This document shows, one piece after another, positions 25,190 to 33,861 of a stretch of DNA of 64,000 nt (the first letter of the stretch is position 1; each line of letters begins with the position of its first letter). The notes beneath the pieces were generated by a model. That model was given only the letters and a program-made list of their open reading frames with translations. It was not told the origin of the DNA and did not search any database. Origin of the DNA: Cellulomonas sp. SLBN-39. GTDB taxonomy: Bacteria; Actinomycetota; Actinomycetes; Actinomycetales; Cellulomonadaceae. The stretch is from contig NZ_VFOA01000001.1 in the NCBI RefSeq assembly GCF_006715865.1, positions 1,426,001 through 1,490,000 of the forward strand, given 5' to 3'. The position numbers were made by a program, and so were the translations under genes.

Positions 25190-26626
25190 TCAGGCGCCCG
25201 TGACCATCCAGGCGGTGCCGCGGGCGCGCCAGCCGGTCGTGACCGCGCGGGCCGCCATGAAGACCCCGGCGAACGCGATCCACAGCCACGCCAACCCGGT
25301 CGCATCGGCCGGCGCCCAGGCGTGCACGGCGAGGGCCGCGGGCACGTAGGCGACGAGGGTGAGGACCCCGGCCCAGGCCAGGTAGCGGCCGTCACCGGCG
25401 CCGATGAGCACGCCGTCGAGCACGAACACCCAGCCGGCCATCGGCAGGGTGACCGCGGCGACGACGAGGGCGGCCGTCGCCGCGCGCTGGACGTCGGGGT
25501 CGGTGCTGAACAGGCGGACGTACGCGGGCGCGAGGGCGCCGACGAGCACGCCCATGACCGCGCCCGCGGCAACGCCCCACTGCAGGGTCCGGCGCAGCAG
25601 CGCCCGGGTGCGCGCGACGTCCGAGGCGCCGAGGGAGTGGCCGACGAGCGCCTGCGCGGCGATCGCGAGGGCGTCGAGCGCGAACGCGGTGAGCCCCCAC
25701 ACGGACATCGCCACCTGGTGCGCGGCCAGCGACGCACCGCCGAGACCGGTGGCGACCCAGACGGTGACGAGGATCGCCACGCGCAGCGTCGCGGTGCGTA
25801 CCAGCAGCGGCACACCCGCCCGGACGTTGGCCAGGATCCCCCCGGCCGCGGGCCGCAGCTGCGCCCCGTGACGGCGTGCGCCGCGGACCACGACGACGAC
25901 GAGCGCCACGGCCATCCCGATCTGCGCGACCGCCGTCCCCAGGCCCGACCCGGCGATGCCCATGCCCGCGCCGTAGACCAGGGCGACGTTGAGGACGGCG
26001 TTGGCGACGGCCCCGGCCGCGGCGACCACGAGCGGCGTGCGGGTGTCCAGGAGGCCGCGCAGGGCCCCCGTGGCGGCCAGCACGAGGAGCATGCCGGGCA
26101 GGCCCGGCAGCGACCAGCGCAGGTACGTCACGGCCTGCGCGGCGACGCCGCCGTCGGCGCCGAGCGCTCCGACCACCCACGGCGCCGCGACCCACGTGGC
26201 GGCGGCGAGCACGACGCCGAGCCCGACGGCCAGCCACAGGCCGTCGACGCCGGTCTGCAGCGCGGCACGCGTGTCACCGGCACCGAGCCGGCGGGCGACC
26301 GCGGCGGTGGTGGCGTACGCGAGGAAGACGCACAGCCCGACCATCGTGACCAGCACCGTCGAGGCCAGGGCGAGTCCGGCGAGGGGCTCGGTGCCGAGGC
26401 GTCCGACGATCGCGGAGTCGACGAGCACGAATAGCGGCTCGGCGACGAGCGCCCCCAGGGCGGGTACGGCGAGCCGGACGATCTGCCGGTCCACACCATC
26501 CACAGGTGTGGAGGAGGCGCCGTCGGTCGAGGCTGTGGACGGCTCGGTGGACCCGTGGACGGTGGGCTCCTCCGGGGGTCCGGCGGGCCCGGGGGAGGGG
26601 GTGGGCGAAGCGTCCGGACTGTCCAT
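25190..26626 (-). CDS. MATE family efflux transporter
   Basis: The 478-residue membrane protein has about twelve transmembrane segments in two homologous halves, with IVRLAVPALGALVAEPLFVLVDSAIVGRLGTEPLAGLALAS at the start of the first and a related TLRVAILVTVWVATGLGGASLAAHQVAMSVW in the second, the DinF-type MATE signature. Such pumps expel drugs using ion gradients. A polar head of about 45 residues precedes the first segment; the ATG at 26626 is the likeliest start but has no strong ribosome-binding site. It is divergent from dnaB. Confidence 0.93.
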   Translation of the reverse strand: MDSPDASPTPSPGPAGPPEEPTVHGSTEPSTASTDGASSTPVDGVDRQIVRLAVPALGALVAEPLFVLVDSAIVGRLGTEPLAGLALASTVLVTMVGLCVFLAYATTAAVARRLGAGDTRAALQTGVDGLWLAVGLGVVLAAATWVAAPWVVGALGADGGVAAQAVTYLRWSLPGLPGMLLVLAATGALRGLLDTRTPLVVAAAGAVANAVLNVALVYGAGMGIAGSGLGTAVAQIGMAVALVVVVVRGARRHGAQLRPAAGGILANVRAGVPLLVRTATLRVAILVTVWVATGLGGASLAAHQVAMSVWGLTAFALDALAIAAQALVGHSLGASDVARTRALLRRTLQWGVAAGAVMGVLVGALAPAYVRLFSTDPDVQRAATAALVVAAVTLPMAGWVFVLDGVLIGAGDGRYLAWAGVLTLVAYVPAALAVHAWAPADATGLAWLWIAFAGVFMAARAVTTGWRARGTAWMVTGA

Positions 26627-26736
26627 GGAGCGGCTCAGGCGTCCGTCTGGTGAATGGTCGGCCAAGTTTCTTCGTTCCACAGCACGTGTACAGCGTAAGG
26701 GCAGGTGAGCGGCCCGGATCGGCCGTCTCACCCACG

Positions 26737-26813
26737 TTGTCCACAGGCCTGTCCACCGCCTGTGCACACAGGCTCGCCGGGGATGTCCACAGGCTGTCCA
26801 CCGGTCTGTGCAC
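26737..26813. promoter_or_regulatory. Cluster of DnaA-box-like sequences upstream of dnaB
   Basis: Within 77 bp there is one perfect actinobacterial-type DnaA box, TTGTCCACA (26737-26745), and near-matches CTGTCCACC (26749-26757), ATGTCCACA (26783-26791), CTGTCCACC (26794-26802), plus the self-complementary TGTGCACA at 26761-26768 and again near 26807. They lie in the otherwise gene-free stretch between the MATE gene and dnaB, in which I saw no other strong feature except TAGAAC (26933-26938), a weak -10 candidate. Confidence 0.5.
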
Positions 26814-26970
26814 AGGGCCGTTTGGGGCCCGCGCCGCCGGGGCCTAGCCTGCGCCAGGCGGGGGTGGACGCGTCGTGCGCGGCGCCGGGACCCGCCCCGG
26901 AGGGTCGGCGGCCGATTGTCACCGACCCCGGGTAGAACGTCCCTCGGGGGACGGGTGCAGGACGAGCGGA

Positions 26971-29559
26971 GTGGGTGACGGGTTGACCATCGAGGACCTC
27001 GAGTACGGCGCACCGCCGGACGCGCGCGGCGGGTTCGACCGCACCCCTCCGCAGGACCTCGACGCGGAGCGCTCGGTGCTCGGCGGCATGATGATCAGCA
27101 AGGACGCCATCGCCGACGTCATCGAGCAGCTGCGCGGCACGGACTTCTACCGCCCCGCGCACGAGGCGATCTACGACGCGATCCTCGACCTGTACGGGCG
27201 CGGCGAGCCCGCGGACGCGATCACGGTCGCCGACGAGCTGACCAAGCGCGCGGAGATCACGCGCATCGGCGGCGCGCCCTACCTGCACACCCTCATCTCC
27301 GCCGTCCCCACGGCCGCGAACGCCGGCTACTACGCGCGGATCGTGCGCGAGCGCTCCATCCTCCGCAAGCTGGTCGAGGCCGGCACCCGCATCGTCCAGC
27401 TCGGCTACGGCACCGACGGCGGCGACGTCGACGAGCTCGTCAACAACGCGCAGGCCGAGGTCTACGCCGTCACCGAGCGGCGGGCGTCCGAGGACTACCT
27501 GCCGCTGTCGGAGATCATCGGCGGCACCGTCGACGAGATCGAGGCCGCCGGCCACCGCGGCGAGGGCATGATCGGCGTCCCCACCGGCTTCGCCGACCTC
27601 GACCGCCTCACCAACGGCCTGCACCCCGGCCAGATGATCGTCCTCGCCGCCCGGCCCGCCATCGGCAAGGCGCTCGCCCTCGACACCCCGCTGCCCACGC
27701 CGCACGGCTGGACGACGATGGGCGAGGTCCGCGTCGGCGACGAGCTGCTGGCTGCCGACGGCAGCCCGACGCGGGTCGTCGCCGCGACCGAGGTCATGCA
27801 CGACCGCCCCTGCTACCGCGTCACGTTCGACGACGGCTCGACGATCGTCGCCGACGCCCAGCACCAGTGGCAGACCCGCACGCGGGCCGAGCGCCGCACG
27901 GGCGCCGAGGGGCAGGTGCGCACCACCGAGGAGCTCTCCGCCACCGTCCGCTGCGCGACCGCCGACGCGCGCGCGAACCACTCCGTCGACACCGCCGCCC
28001 CGCTCGACCTCCCGCACGCCGACCTGCTCGTCGACCCCTATGTGCTCGGCGTCTGGCTCGGCGACGGCAACTCCGCCTCCGCCCGCTTCACCAGCGCCGA
28101 CCCCGAGATCGCCATGCGCGTCGAGGGCCGCGGCTACGAGGTCCGCGCCGCGGGCCACGCCGGGGCAGCTGATCTCTACTCGATCGCACTCCCGCGTCCT
28201 GCTGTCATTGCTCGGCTCTGCGAGGTCTGTGGCGTCTCGTTCGTCCCCGCCCGTTCCCAGGTACGGACGTGCGGGCGATCGTGCGGCGGCAAGGTGAAGA
28301 CGCTCTCGGCACCCGTCGCCGTGCCGACGTGCCCTGACTGCGGGGTCGCGACCACGGGGCTGGTGCGCTGCCAGGAGTGCCACGACCGCGTCGGGACCGT
28401 TCAGGCGCGGCTCAGGACGATCGGTGTGCTGGGCCGCAAGCACATCCCGTCCGTGTACCTGCGGGCCAGCGAGGTGCAGCGGCGGGATCTGCTCGCCGGG
28501 CTCCTCGACACCGACGGGACCGTGAACCCGACGGGGTCGGTGCAGATCGCGCTCACCGACGAGCGGCTGGCCCGTGACGTCCGCGAGCTCGTCCACTCCC
28601 TGGGGTACCGCACGGGATGGTCGACGAGGCCGGTCCGTGGACGGTCGGCCGCGTCCTCGACGTGCTTCACGATCACCTTCACCACGGATGACGACGTGTT
28701 CGCGCTGGAGCGCAAGAAGCTCGTGCACAAGGAGCGCCGCCGCCCGAGCACGCCCCGTCTGCGGCAGCGATTCGTCGTCTCCGTCGAGCGCGTCCCGTCG
28801 GTGCCCGTGCGGTGCGTCGAGATCGCGCACCCCACGCACCTGTACCTGGCCGGCCCGGCGATGATCCCGACGCACAACTCGACCCTGGGCATCGACATCG
28901 TCCGGTCGGCCGCGATCAAGCACAACATGGGTGCTGTCGTGTTCTCGCTCGAGATGAGCCGCAACGAGATCACGATGCGTCTGCTCTCCGCCGAGGCGCG
29001 GGTGCACCTGCAGAAGCTGCGCACGGGGCAGATGGGCGAGGAGGACTGGGCCAAGATCGCCGGAACCATGGGGCGCATCTCCGAGGCGCCGCTGTTCATC
29101 GACGACTCGCCGAACATGTCGCTGATGGAGATCCGCGCCAAGTGCCGGCGCCTCAAGCAGCGCCACGACCTCAAGCTCGTCGTGATCGACTACCTCCAGC
29201 TGATGACGTCCGGCAAGCGCGTCGAGTCCCGCCAGCAGGAGGTCTCGGAGTTCTCCCGTGCCCTCAAGCTGCTCGCCAAGGAGCTCGAGGTCCCGGTCAT
29301 CGCGATCTCCCAGCTGAACCGTGGCCCCGAGCAGCGCACCGACAAGCGCCCCGCGATGAGCGACCTTCGCGAATCAGGCTCGATCGAGCAGGATGCTGAC
29401 ATGGTGATTCTGCTGCACCGTGAGGACGCGTACGAGAAGGAATCGCCCCGAGCGGGCGAGGCCGACCTCATCGTGGCCAAGCACCGTAACGGCCCCACGG
29501 ACACCATCACGGTGGCCTTCCAGGGCCACTACTCCCGCTTCGTCGACATGCAGATGTAG
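26971..29559 (+). CDS. dnaB: Replicative DNA helicase DnaB, interrupted by an intein
   Basis: The 862-residue precursor contains a 459-residue helicase. Extein motifs: DRTPPQDLDAERSVLGGMM (N-terminal primase-interacting domain), the Walker A segment ARPAIGK split from STLG by the intein, then VVFSLEMSRNEITMRLL, LFIDDSPNMSLMEIRAKCRRLK, the Walker B VVIDYLQLM, and the C-terminal FSRALKLLAKELEVPVIAISQLNRGPEQR and LRESGSIEQDADMVILLHR. Splicing joins ARPAIGK to STLG and restores the ATP site, so activity depends on splicing. GTG 26971 is the likely start; it has only a weak GCGGA upstream. DnaB unwinds DNA at the fork as a hexamer. Confidence 0.95.
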   Translation: MGDGLTIEDLEYGAPPDARGGFDRTPPQDLDAERSVLGGMMISKDAIADVIEQLRGTDFYRPAHEAIYDAILDLYGRGEPADAITVADELTKRAEITRIGGAPYLHTLISAVPTAANAGYYARIVRERSILRKLVEAGTRIVQLGYGTDGGDVDELVNNAQAEVYAVTERRASEDYLPLSEIIGGTVDEIEAAGHRGEGMIGVPTGFADLDRLTNGLHPGQMIVLAARPAIGKALALDTPLPTPHGWTTMGEVRVGDELLAADGSPTRVVAATEVMHDRPCYRVTFDDGSTIVADAQHQWQTRTRAERRTGAEGQVRTTEELSATVRCATADARANHSVDTAAPLDLPHADLLVDPYVLGVWLGDGNSASARFTSADPEIAMRVEGRGYEVRAAGHAGAADLYSIALPRPAVIARLCEVCGVSFVPARSQVRTCGRSCGGKVKTLSAPVAVPTCPDCGVATTGLVRCQECHDRVGTVQARLRTIGVLGRKHIPSVYLRASEVQRRDLLAGLLDTDGTVNPTGSVQIALTDERLARDVRELVHSLGYRTGWSTRPVRGRSAASSTCFTITFTTDDDVFALERKKLVHKERRRPSTPRLRQRFVVSVERVPSVPVRCVEIAHPTHLYLAGPAMIPTHNSTLGIDIVRSAAIKHNMGAVVFSLEMSRNEITMRLLSAEARVHLQKLRTGQMGEEDWAKIAGTMGRISEAPLFIDDSPNMSLMEIRAKCRRLKQRHDLKLVVIDYLQLMTSGKRVESRQQEVSEFSRALKLLAKELEVPVIAISQLNRGPEQRTDKRPAMSDLRESGSIEQDADMVILLHREDAYEKESPRAGEADLIVAKHRNGPTDTITVAFQGHYSRFVDMQM
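27670..28878 (+). other. Class 3 DnaB intein with LAGLIDADG homing endonuclease
   Basis: The 403-residue intein lies within the Walker A motif, between Lys233 and the Ser that becomes the +1 residue. It starts with Ala (ALALDTPLPTPHGW) rather than Cys or Ser, and has the WCT triplet of class 3 inteins: Trp67 in block B (DAQHQWQT), Cys382 in block F (VRCVEIAHP) and Thr401 before the terminal His-Asn. Endonuclease motifs are LGVWLGDGN (about 126) and LLAGLLDTDGT (about 275). Between them is a stretch with four Cys pairs (residues 184-237) like a zinc ribbon. Part of the endonuclease uses codons rare in the flanking gene (ATT, TGT, GCT, CCT), a sign of transfer. Confidence 0.93.
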
Positions 29560-29584
29560 TGGCGCCAGCCCCGACTGGCCCCGG

Positions 29585-29605
29585 CCTCACCAGGCGTCGG
29601 TGAGG
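29585..29605. terminator. Hairpin between dnaB and the thiopeptide operon
   Basis: CCTCACC and GGTGAGG pair over 7 bp around a 7-base loop, 25 bases after the dnaB stop and at the distal end of the opposing operon. It could terminate both. Confidence 0.45.
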
Positions 29606-29745
29606 TCCGAGATGCGCAGGCTGCTGGCGCCCCGCCCGTCGGCCGGTGGGCGCATCGCGGTGGGCTTCTCCCTCGCGGCGGTCACCGTGACGGCCGGAGA
29701 CGCGGCATCCGGCCGCCGCCCCACCGCGTGACCCGCGGCTGTCAC
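29587..29745 (-). CDS. Possible small ORF coupled to the thiopeptide exporter gene
   Basis: A 52-codon frame begins with a GTG that overlaps the exporter stop codon as GTGA, the same coupling used between other genes in this operon, and ends inside a hairpin. The product is hydrophilic and ends SSLRISDLTDAW; it has no recognisable family. High-GC DNA produces such frames by chance, so it may not be a gene. Confidence 0.25.
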   Translation of the reverse strand: MTAAGHAVGRRPDAASPAVTVTAAREKPTAMRPPADGRGASSLRISDLTDAW

Positions 29746-31556
29746 ACCAGCAGCTGGTGCTCCGCGAACGTGCGGTACAGCGCACATCGCTCCACGAGCT
29801 CAGTGTGCGTGCCGACGTCCAGGACTCTGCCGTTCTCCAGCACCACGATCTGGTCGGCGGTGACCACCGTCGACAGGCGGTGGGCCACGATGACGGTGGT
29901 CCTGCCGCGGGACACCTCGTCCAGCGCCAGCCCCAGGAGGCTCTCGGTGGCGGAGTCGACGCTCGACGTCGGCTCGTCGAACAGGAGGAGCTGCGGATCC
30001 TGCAGCAGCACGCGAGCCCACGCGAGCCGCTGACGCTCGCCCCCGGACAGCACGGAGCCGTTGTCGCCCAGGTCGAGGTCGAGGCCCGCGTCCTGGCGGG
30101 CGATCAGACCGTCGAGCCCGACCGCGCCCAGGACGCGCCGCAGGTCCTCGTCGGTCGCGTCGGTACGGACGAGGCGGAGGTTGCCCGCGAGGGTCCCGCC
30201 CAGCGCAGGAGCCCCCTGTTCGACATATGCGACGTGGCGGCGGTAGCTGTCGAGGTCGACGTCCCGCAGGTCGTGCCCCAGGCTGCGGACCACGCCGGCG
30301 TCCGGGTCCATGAATCCCTCGAGCAGCGCGAGCACCGTCGACTTGCCCGCACCGGACGGCCCGACGACCGCGGTGCGTGACCCCACGGGCACCGTCAGCG
30401 AGACGCCACGCAGGACGGGCTCGTCCCCGTAGCCGAAGTGCACGTCCTCCAGGACGACGGCCGGCTCCGACTCGGTGGGGCCGACGACGTCCGTGCTCCC
30501 GCCGGTGCGTTCGGCCGGCATATGCAGGACCTGCCGGATCCGGTCGTACGACGCGAGCCCGAGCTGGATCTGCGTGTACGCACTCATCGCCTGTGTCACC
30601 GGCATGACGAGCAGGAACAGGTACATGATGAACGCCATCAGCTCGCCGACGGTCAGCACGCCTGAAGCGACGCGCAGGCCGCCGACCGCCAGCACCAGGA
30701 GGAACGCGCCCTGGATGCACAGCGACATGACGGGCTGCACCCACGCCTGGATGCGGGCCATCCGCACGCCTGACGCCTCGGCGCGGCGCGCGTACCGGGT
30801 GACGAGCTCGACCTGCTGCTCCGTCGCCGCACTCGCGCGAATGAGCACGACCGACGACAGGGCGCGGTCCGCGGCGGACGTCATGCGCGCCACCTCGGCC
30901 TGCGTCACCTCGCTGGTGCGGCGCATGCGGGCCCCCATGAAGGTGATCCCCACCCCTCCGAGCACCACCCCGCCGAGCGTGAGAGAGAACAGGACCGGGT
31001 CGAGCGTCACCATCAGCACCACCGCGGCGCCGAACATCAGGACGGCGGAGACGAGCTCGAACAGGCCGGAGGTCACGATGGTGCGGACCTGGCTGGTGTC
31101 CGCGCCGAGCCGGCTGATCCACTCGCCCTTGGGCGTAGCCGAGTAGGCGGCCATCGGCAGCCGCAGGACGCGCGCGATGAGCGAGCGGCGCAGACCGCCG
31201 ACGAACGCCTCGCCGGTGCGCTGCAGCACGAACGACTGCGCGCCGCGCAGCACCCCCTCGCCGAGGGTGACACCCACCAGCCACCACACCCACGGGTTCT
31301 CCGCGCCGCTGCTCGCGGCGTCGATCATCCGCTGCATCATCAGCGGCTGCGCGACGCCGAGGATCGTGGCGACCACGGACACGACCCCGACGAGGACCAG
31401 TCCCGTGCGGTGCTCCCGCATCGTGTGCAGGAAGCTCCGGAACGCGCCCTTCGGGACGGTGACCTGCGGGCGACCAGGTCGCTGGCGGCCGGGCGCACCG
31501 CCTGCGTCGTGCGCCGCGACCGGCTCGTGCGTCGTCGTGCTCGTCGTGGTGGTCAT
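29742..31556 (-). CDS. ABC exporter (membrane domain fused to ATPase), putative thiopeptide exporter and immunity
   Basis: The 604-residue half-transporter has six transmembrane segments (about 40-330) and an ATPase domain with Walker A GPSGAGKST, Q-loop region YVEQGAPALGGTLAGN, signature LSGGERQRLAWAR, Walker B LLLFDEPTSSVDS and switch His in VAHRLST. It works as a dimer and probably exports the finished peptide; it may also be the producer's self-protection, as no target-modifying gene is present. It has no C39 peptidase domain, consistent with leader removal by the pyridine-forming enzyme. The ATG overlaps the stop of the preceding small gene (ATGA). Confidence 0.92.
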   Translation of the reverse strand: MTTTTSTTTHEPVAAHDAGGAPGRQRPGRPQVTVPKGAFRSFLHTMREHRTGLVLVGVVSVVATILGVAQPLMMQRMIDAASSGAENPWVWWLVGVTLGEGVLRGAQSFVLQRTGEAFVGGLRRSLIARVLRLPMAAYSATPKGEWISRLGADTSQVRTIVTSGLFELVSAVLMFGAAVVLMVTLDPVLFSLTLGGVVLGGVGITFMGARMRRTSEVTQAEVARMTSAADRALSSVVLIRASAATEQQVELVTRYARRAEASGVRMARIQAWVQPVMSLCIQGAFLLVLAVGGLRVASGVLTVGELMAFIMYLFLLVMPVTQAMSAYTQIQLGLASYDRIRQVLHMPAERTGGSTDVVGPTESEPAVVLEDVHFGYGDEPVLRGVSLTVPVGSRTAVVGPSGAGKSTVLALLEGFMDPDAGVVRSLGHDLRDVDLDSYRRHVAYVEQGAPALGGTLAGNLRLVRTDATDEDLRRVLGAVGLDGLIARQDAGLDLDLGDNGSVLSGGERQRLAWARVLLQDPQLLLFDEPTSSVDSATESLLGLALDEVSRGRTTVIVAHRLSTVVTADQIVVLENGRVLDVGTHTELVERCALYRTFAEHQLLV

Positions 31557-31936
31557 GCGTCCTCCGGGGTGCGCTCGCGCTGGTCGGCCGGGTCGGCCGG
31601 GTCGGACGCGGCGGCCAGGAGGTCGTCGAGGTCGGCGTCGCCCCGCACGGTCCGTTCCAGGACGTGCCACCGGACCCGGTCCGGGCGCACGCCGATCGGC
31701 CCGGTGCGGTCGCCGACGGTGCGCGGCAGCCGGTCGTCGTCGAGCGCGTGCGGGTCGGTGAGCAGGTACACCGCGCCCCAGACGTTCGCGTGGGGGTCGG
31801 AGTACCAGGACTTGAGCGCCATGCCGGGCAGGCCCTCGTACGCCACCGCGCCCGGCCCTCGCGCCCACGCGCGGAGCGTCTCGACGGGCACACCGTGCCG
31901 CTCCAGGTCCCACTCGGCCATGACGACGAACTGCAT
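31553..31936 (-). CDS. Small YdhR/ABM-like alpha/beta-barrel protein in the thiopeptide operon
   Basis: The 127-residue protein starts MQFVVMAEWDLERHG and continues GPGAVAYEGLPGMALKSWYSDPHANVWGAVYLLTDPHAL, a pattern like YdhR-type dimeric alpha/beta-barrel proteins (a strand, the GLxxKxW stretch, then GAVYLLxD), some of which are monooxygenases. Assignment to that fold is tentative. ATG 31936 has GGAGGT nine bases upstream, just after the YcaO gene; the stop overlaps the exporter start. It has no counterpart among the minimal thiopeptide enzymes I know and may be a tailoring or accessory protein. Confidence 0.6.
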   Translation of the reverse strand: MQFVVMAEWDLERHGVPVETLRAWARGPGAVAYEGLPGMALKSWYSDPHANVWGAVYLLTDPHALDDDRLPRTVGDRTGPIGVRPDRVRWHVLERTVRGDADLDDLLAAASDPADPADQRERTPEDA

Positions 31937-31953
31937 CTTGATCCGACCTCCGG

Positions 31954-33861
31954 TCACGGGAACGGGTGCGGCAGCACGGGCTCGTCCGGGGACCACGCCG
32001 AGGCCAGCCCGAGGCGTGCCGGCACCGTCCCGAGGCGCTCGATCCCCTCGATCCTGCGCAGGTGGTGGCCGAAGGTCATGGTCAGGCTGCCGGTGACCAG
32101 CACCTTCACGCATGACAGGCCTGCCGCACGGTGCTCGTCGGTGGTCTGGTCGACGACGATCACGTCCTGCCCCTCGGCGAGGAAGCGGTCCACCATCTCG
32201 CGGACGTCGTCGGCCATCGACGCGTGCGTGAACTGGCCGTCCCGCTCCGCCTCGGCGAACGAGACGCTCGGGCCGGCGTCGAGGAAGTCGAGGTGGTGCC
32301 GCATGCGGGGGGAGCCGAAGTACGTCGAGTGGTCCGCCATGGTGCGCACGAGCCCCGGGTCGTCCACCATGCGCTCGGCGTCCTGCGCCAGGGTCGGGAA
32401 CCGGCCGATGAAGTCGTTGAGGAACGGGCCGATCTCGCTCAGCGCGTTGAGCGCGGCCTTCTCGAGCGAGGGGTGGGCGCCAGCCGCGCACACCTGGGTG
32501 GGCCGGTCGGTGACCGACGGGTCCGGGTGCCGTGCGATCGCCCACACCGACGGGATGCCGTTCTCGGTCGTCTGGTCGTGGAGCCGGACCTGGTAGCCGG
32601 TCTCCCGCTCGACCGCCCGCAGCTGCGCCGAGACGGGATGGTGCCTGGCGGTGTCGACGCGCAGACGCGGCAGGGCGAGCCGCCGGTACCAGGCCATGAG
32701 GAACGCATCGCGCTCGGCCACCTCCAGCAGTGCGTGGAAGATCGCCTCCTCCATCGCGGAGCCCAGCGCGCAGCCGTTCGATACCTCGTACAGGAACGGG
32801 CCTGGACCCTCGTCGTGCGCGACGTAGTAGTACGCCTGCTCCTGGAGCACCAGCACGGGTCGTTGCTGGGCGAACGAGTACGCCCACACCCACCAGTACG
32901 GGGTGTGGGGGTCGAAGTCGCGGTAGTGGTTGCCGGGGTCGGCGTACGTGCTCGCCGGGTGGACGCCGAACAGGCGGGGGTCGACGGCGTCGTCTCCCAG
33001 CGCGGCGAACGACGACCGGACGGTGGTCCGCCGCCCGCCGGGCTGGACGCCGCCGTAGCGTTCGAGCGCTTCGAGGATCGCCGTCGCCTCGCTCTCCTCA
33101 TAGCTGCGGCTGCGGCCGAAACCCGGTTCGATCCACTCGTGCCGCCGCAGCTTCATCAGCGCACCGGCGACGGCGAGCCCGCCTTGCGTGTCACGCTGCA
33201 GCGAGTGCAGGAGGCCGCAGAACGGGTCGACGTACAGACGCTTCAGCGTCTCTAGACGCGAGACCGGGTCCTCGTACCGGTAGCTGCGAGGGTCCGGCTT
33301 GGTCCGGTGCTCCAGCACGAGATCGGCGGACTCGGGCGAGTCGTCAGGAAGCGTTCCGCACGTCGCGCACAGGGGGTCAGGCAAGAACCGGTGGGACGCG
33401 AGCTCGAGCGTGCGCGCGTCGACGCGGACGACGGTCCGGGTCGGTGTCGGCTGCTCGGCGGTCTGCGCGATGAGGGTCCGGGCGGCCGCCACGACGGTTC
33501 GTGCCAGGACGTCGGGGTCCGCCGGCTCGGAGACGACAGGGTCGAGGTCCACCCACCGCTCCTCAGCCCGCTCGATGTCGACGGACCTCGGCGTCGCCAG
33601 TCGGTGACGCGTGAGCAGGCAGGTCGGGCAGCCGGGTTGCCGCGCGTCGTGCGTCGTCACCAGTGCGGCGCCCGGGCGCAGCAGCACCACGACCTGCCCG
33701 GCGGCGGACGCTGCCTCGTCGTCGGGCGTGCCGGTGACGTGCACTCGCAGACGCCACGGGTGGACGGCCGGTGCGGCCTCGTCCCACGCGGCCCGGAGGT
33801 GCTGCTCGACGGCCCGGCAGTGAGCGGACCACGTGCGGACTTCGGACAGGACAGCGGTCAC
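31954..33861 (-). CDS. YcaO cyclodehydratase (TbtG-like), makes thiazolines in the precursor core
   Basis: Uses ATP to cyclise cysteines of the core to thiazolines. The 635-residue protein has an N-terminal domain with two CxxC pairs (Cys78/81 and Cys165/168), a likely zinc site as in thiopeptide cyclodehydratases, then the YcaO domain (about 195-635) with DTQGGLAVAGALMKL, the ATP-binding ESEATAILEALERYGG (about 257-272), and HALLEVAERDAFLMAWYRRL. The C-terminus is Pro-rich (PHPFP), as in many YcaO enzymes. The GTG start overlaps the stop of the leader-binding protein gene (GTGA), so the two are made together, as expected for a complex in which the partner delivers the leader peptide. Confidence 0.93.
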   Translation of the reverse strand: MTAVLSEVRTWSAHCRAVEQHLRAAWDEAAPAVHPWRLRVHVTGTPDDEAASAAGQVVVLLRPGAALVTTHDARQPGCPTCLLTRHRLATPRSVDIERAEERWVDLDPVVSEPADPDVLARTVVAAARTLIAQTAEQPTPTRTVVRVDARTLELASHRFLPDPLCATCGTLPDDSPESADLVLEHRTKPDPRSYRYEDPVSRLETLKRLYVDPFCGLLHSLQRDTQGGLAVAGALMKLRRHEWIEPGFGRSRSYEESEATAILEALERYGGVQPGGRRTTVRSSFAALGDDAVDPRLFGVHPASTYADPGNHYRDFDPHTPYWWVWAYSFAQQRPVLVLQEQAYYYVAHDEGPGPFLYEVSNGCALGSAMEEAIFHALLEVAERDAFLMAWYRRLALPRLRVDTARHHPVSAQLRAVERETGYQVRLHDQTTENGIPSVWAIARHPDPSVTDRPTQVCAAGAHPSLEKAALNALSEIGPFLNDFIGRFPTLAQDAERMVDDPGLVRTMADHSTYFGSPRMRHHLDFLDAGPSVSFAEAERDGQFTHASMADDVREMVDRFLAEGQDVIVVDQTTDEHRAAGLSCVKVLVTGSLTMTFGHHLRRIEGIERLGTVPARLGLASAWSPDEPVLPHPFP

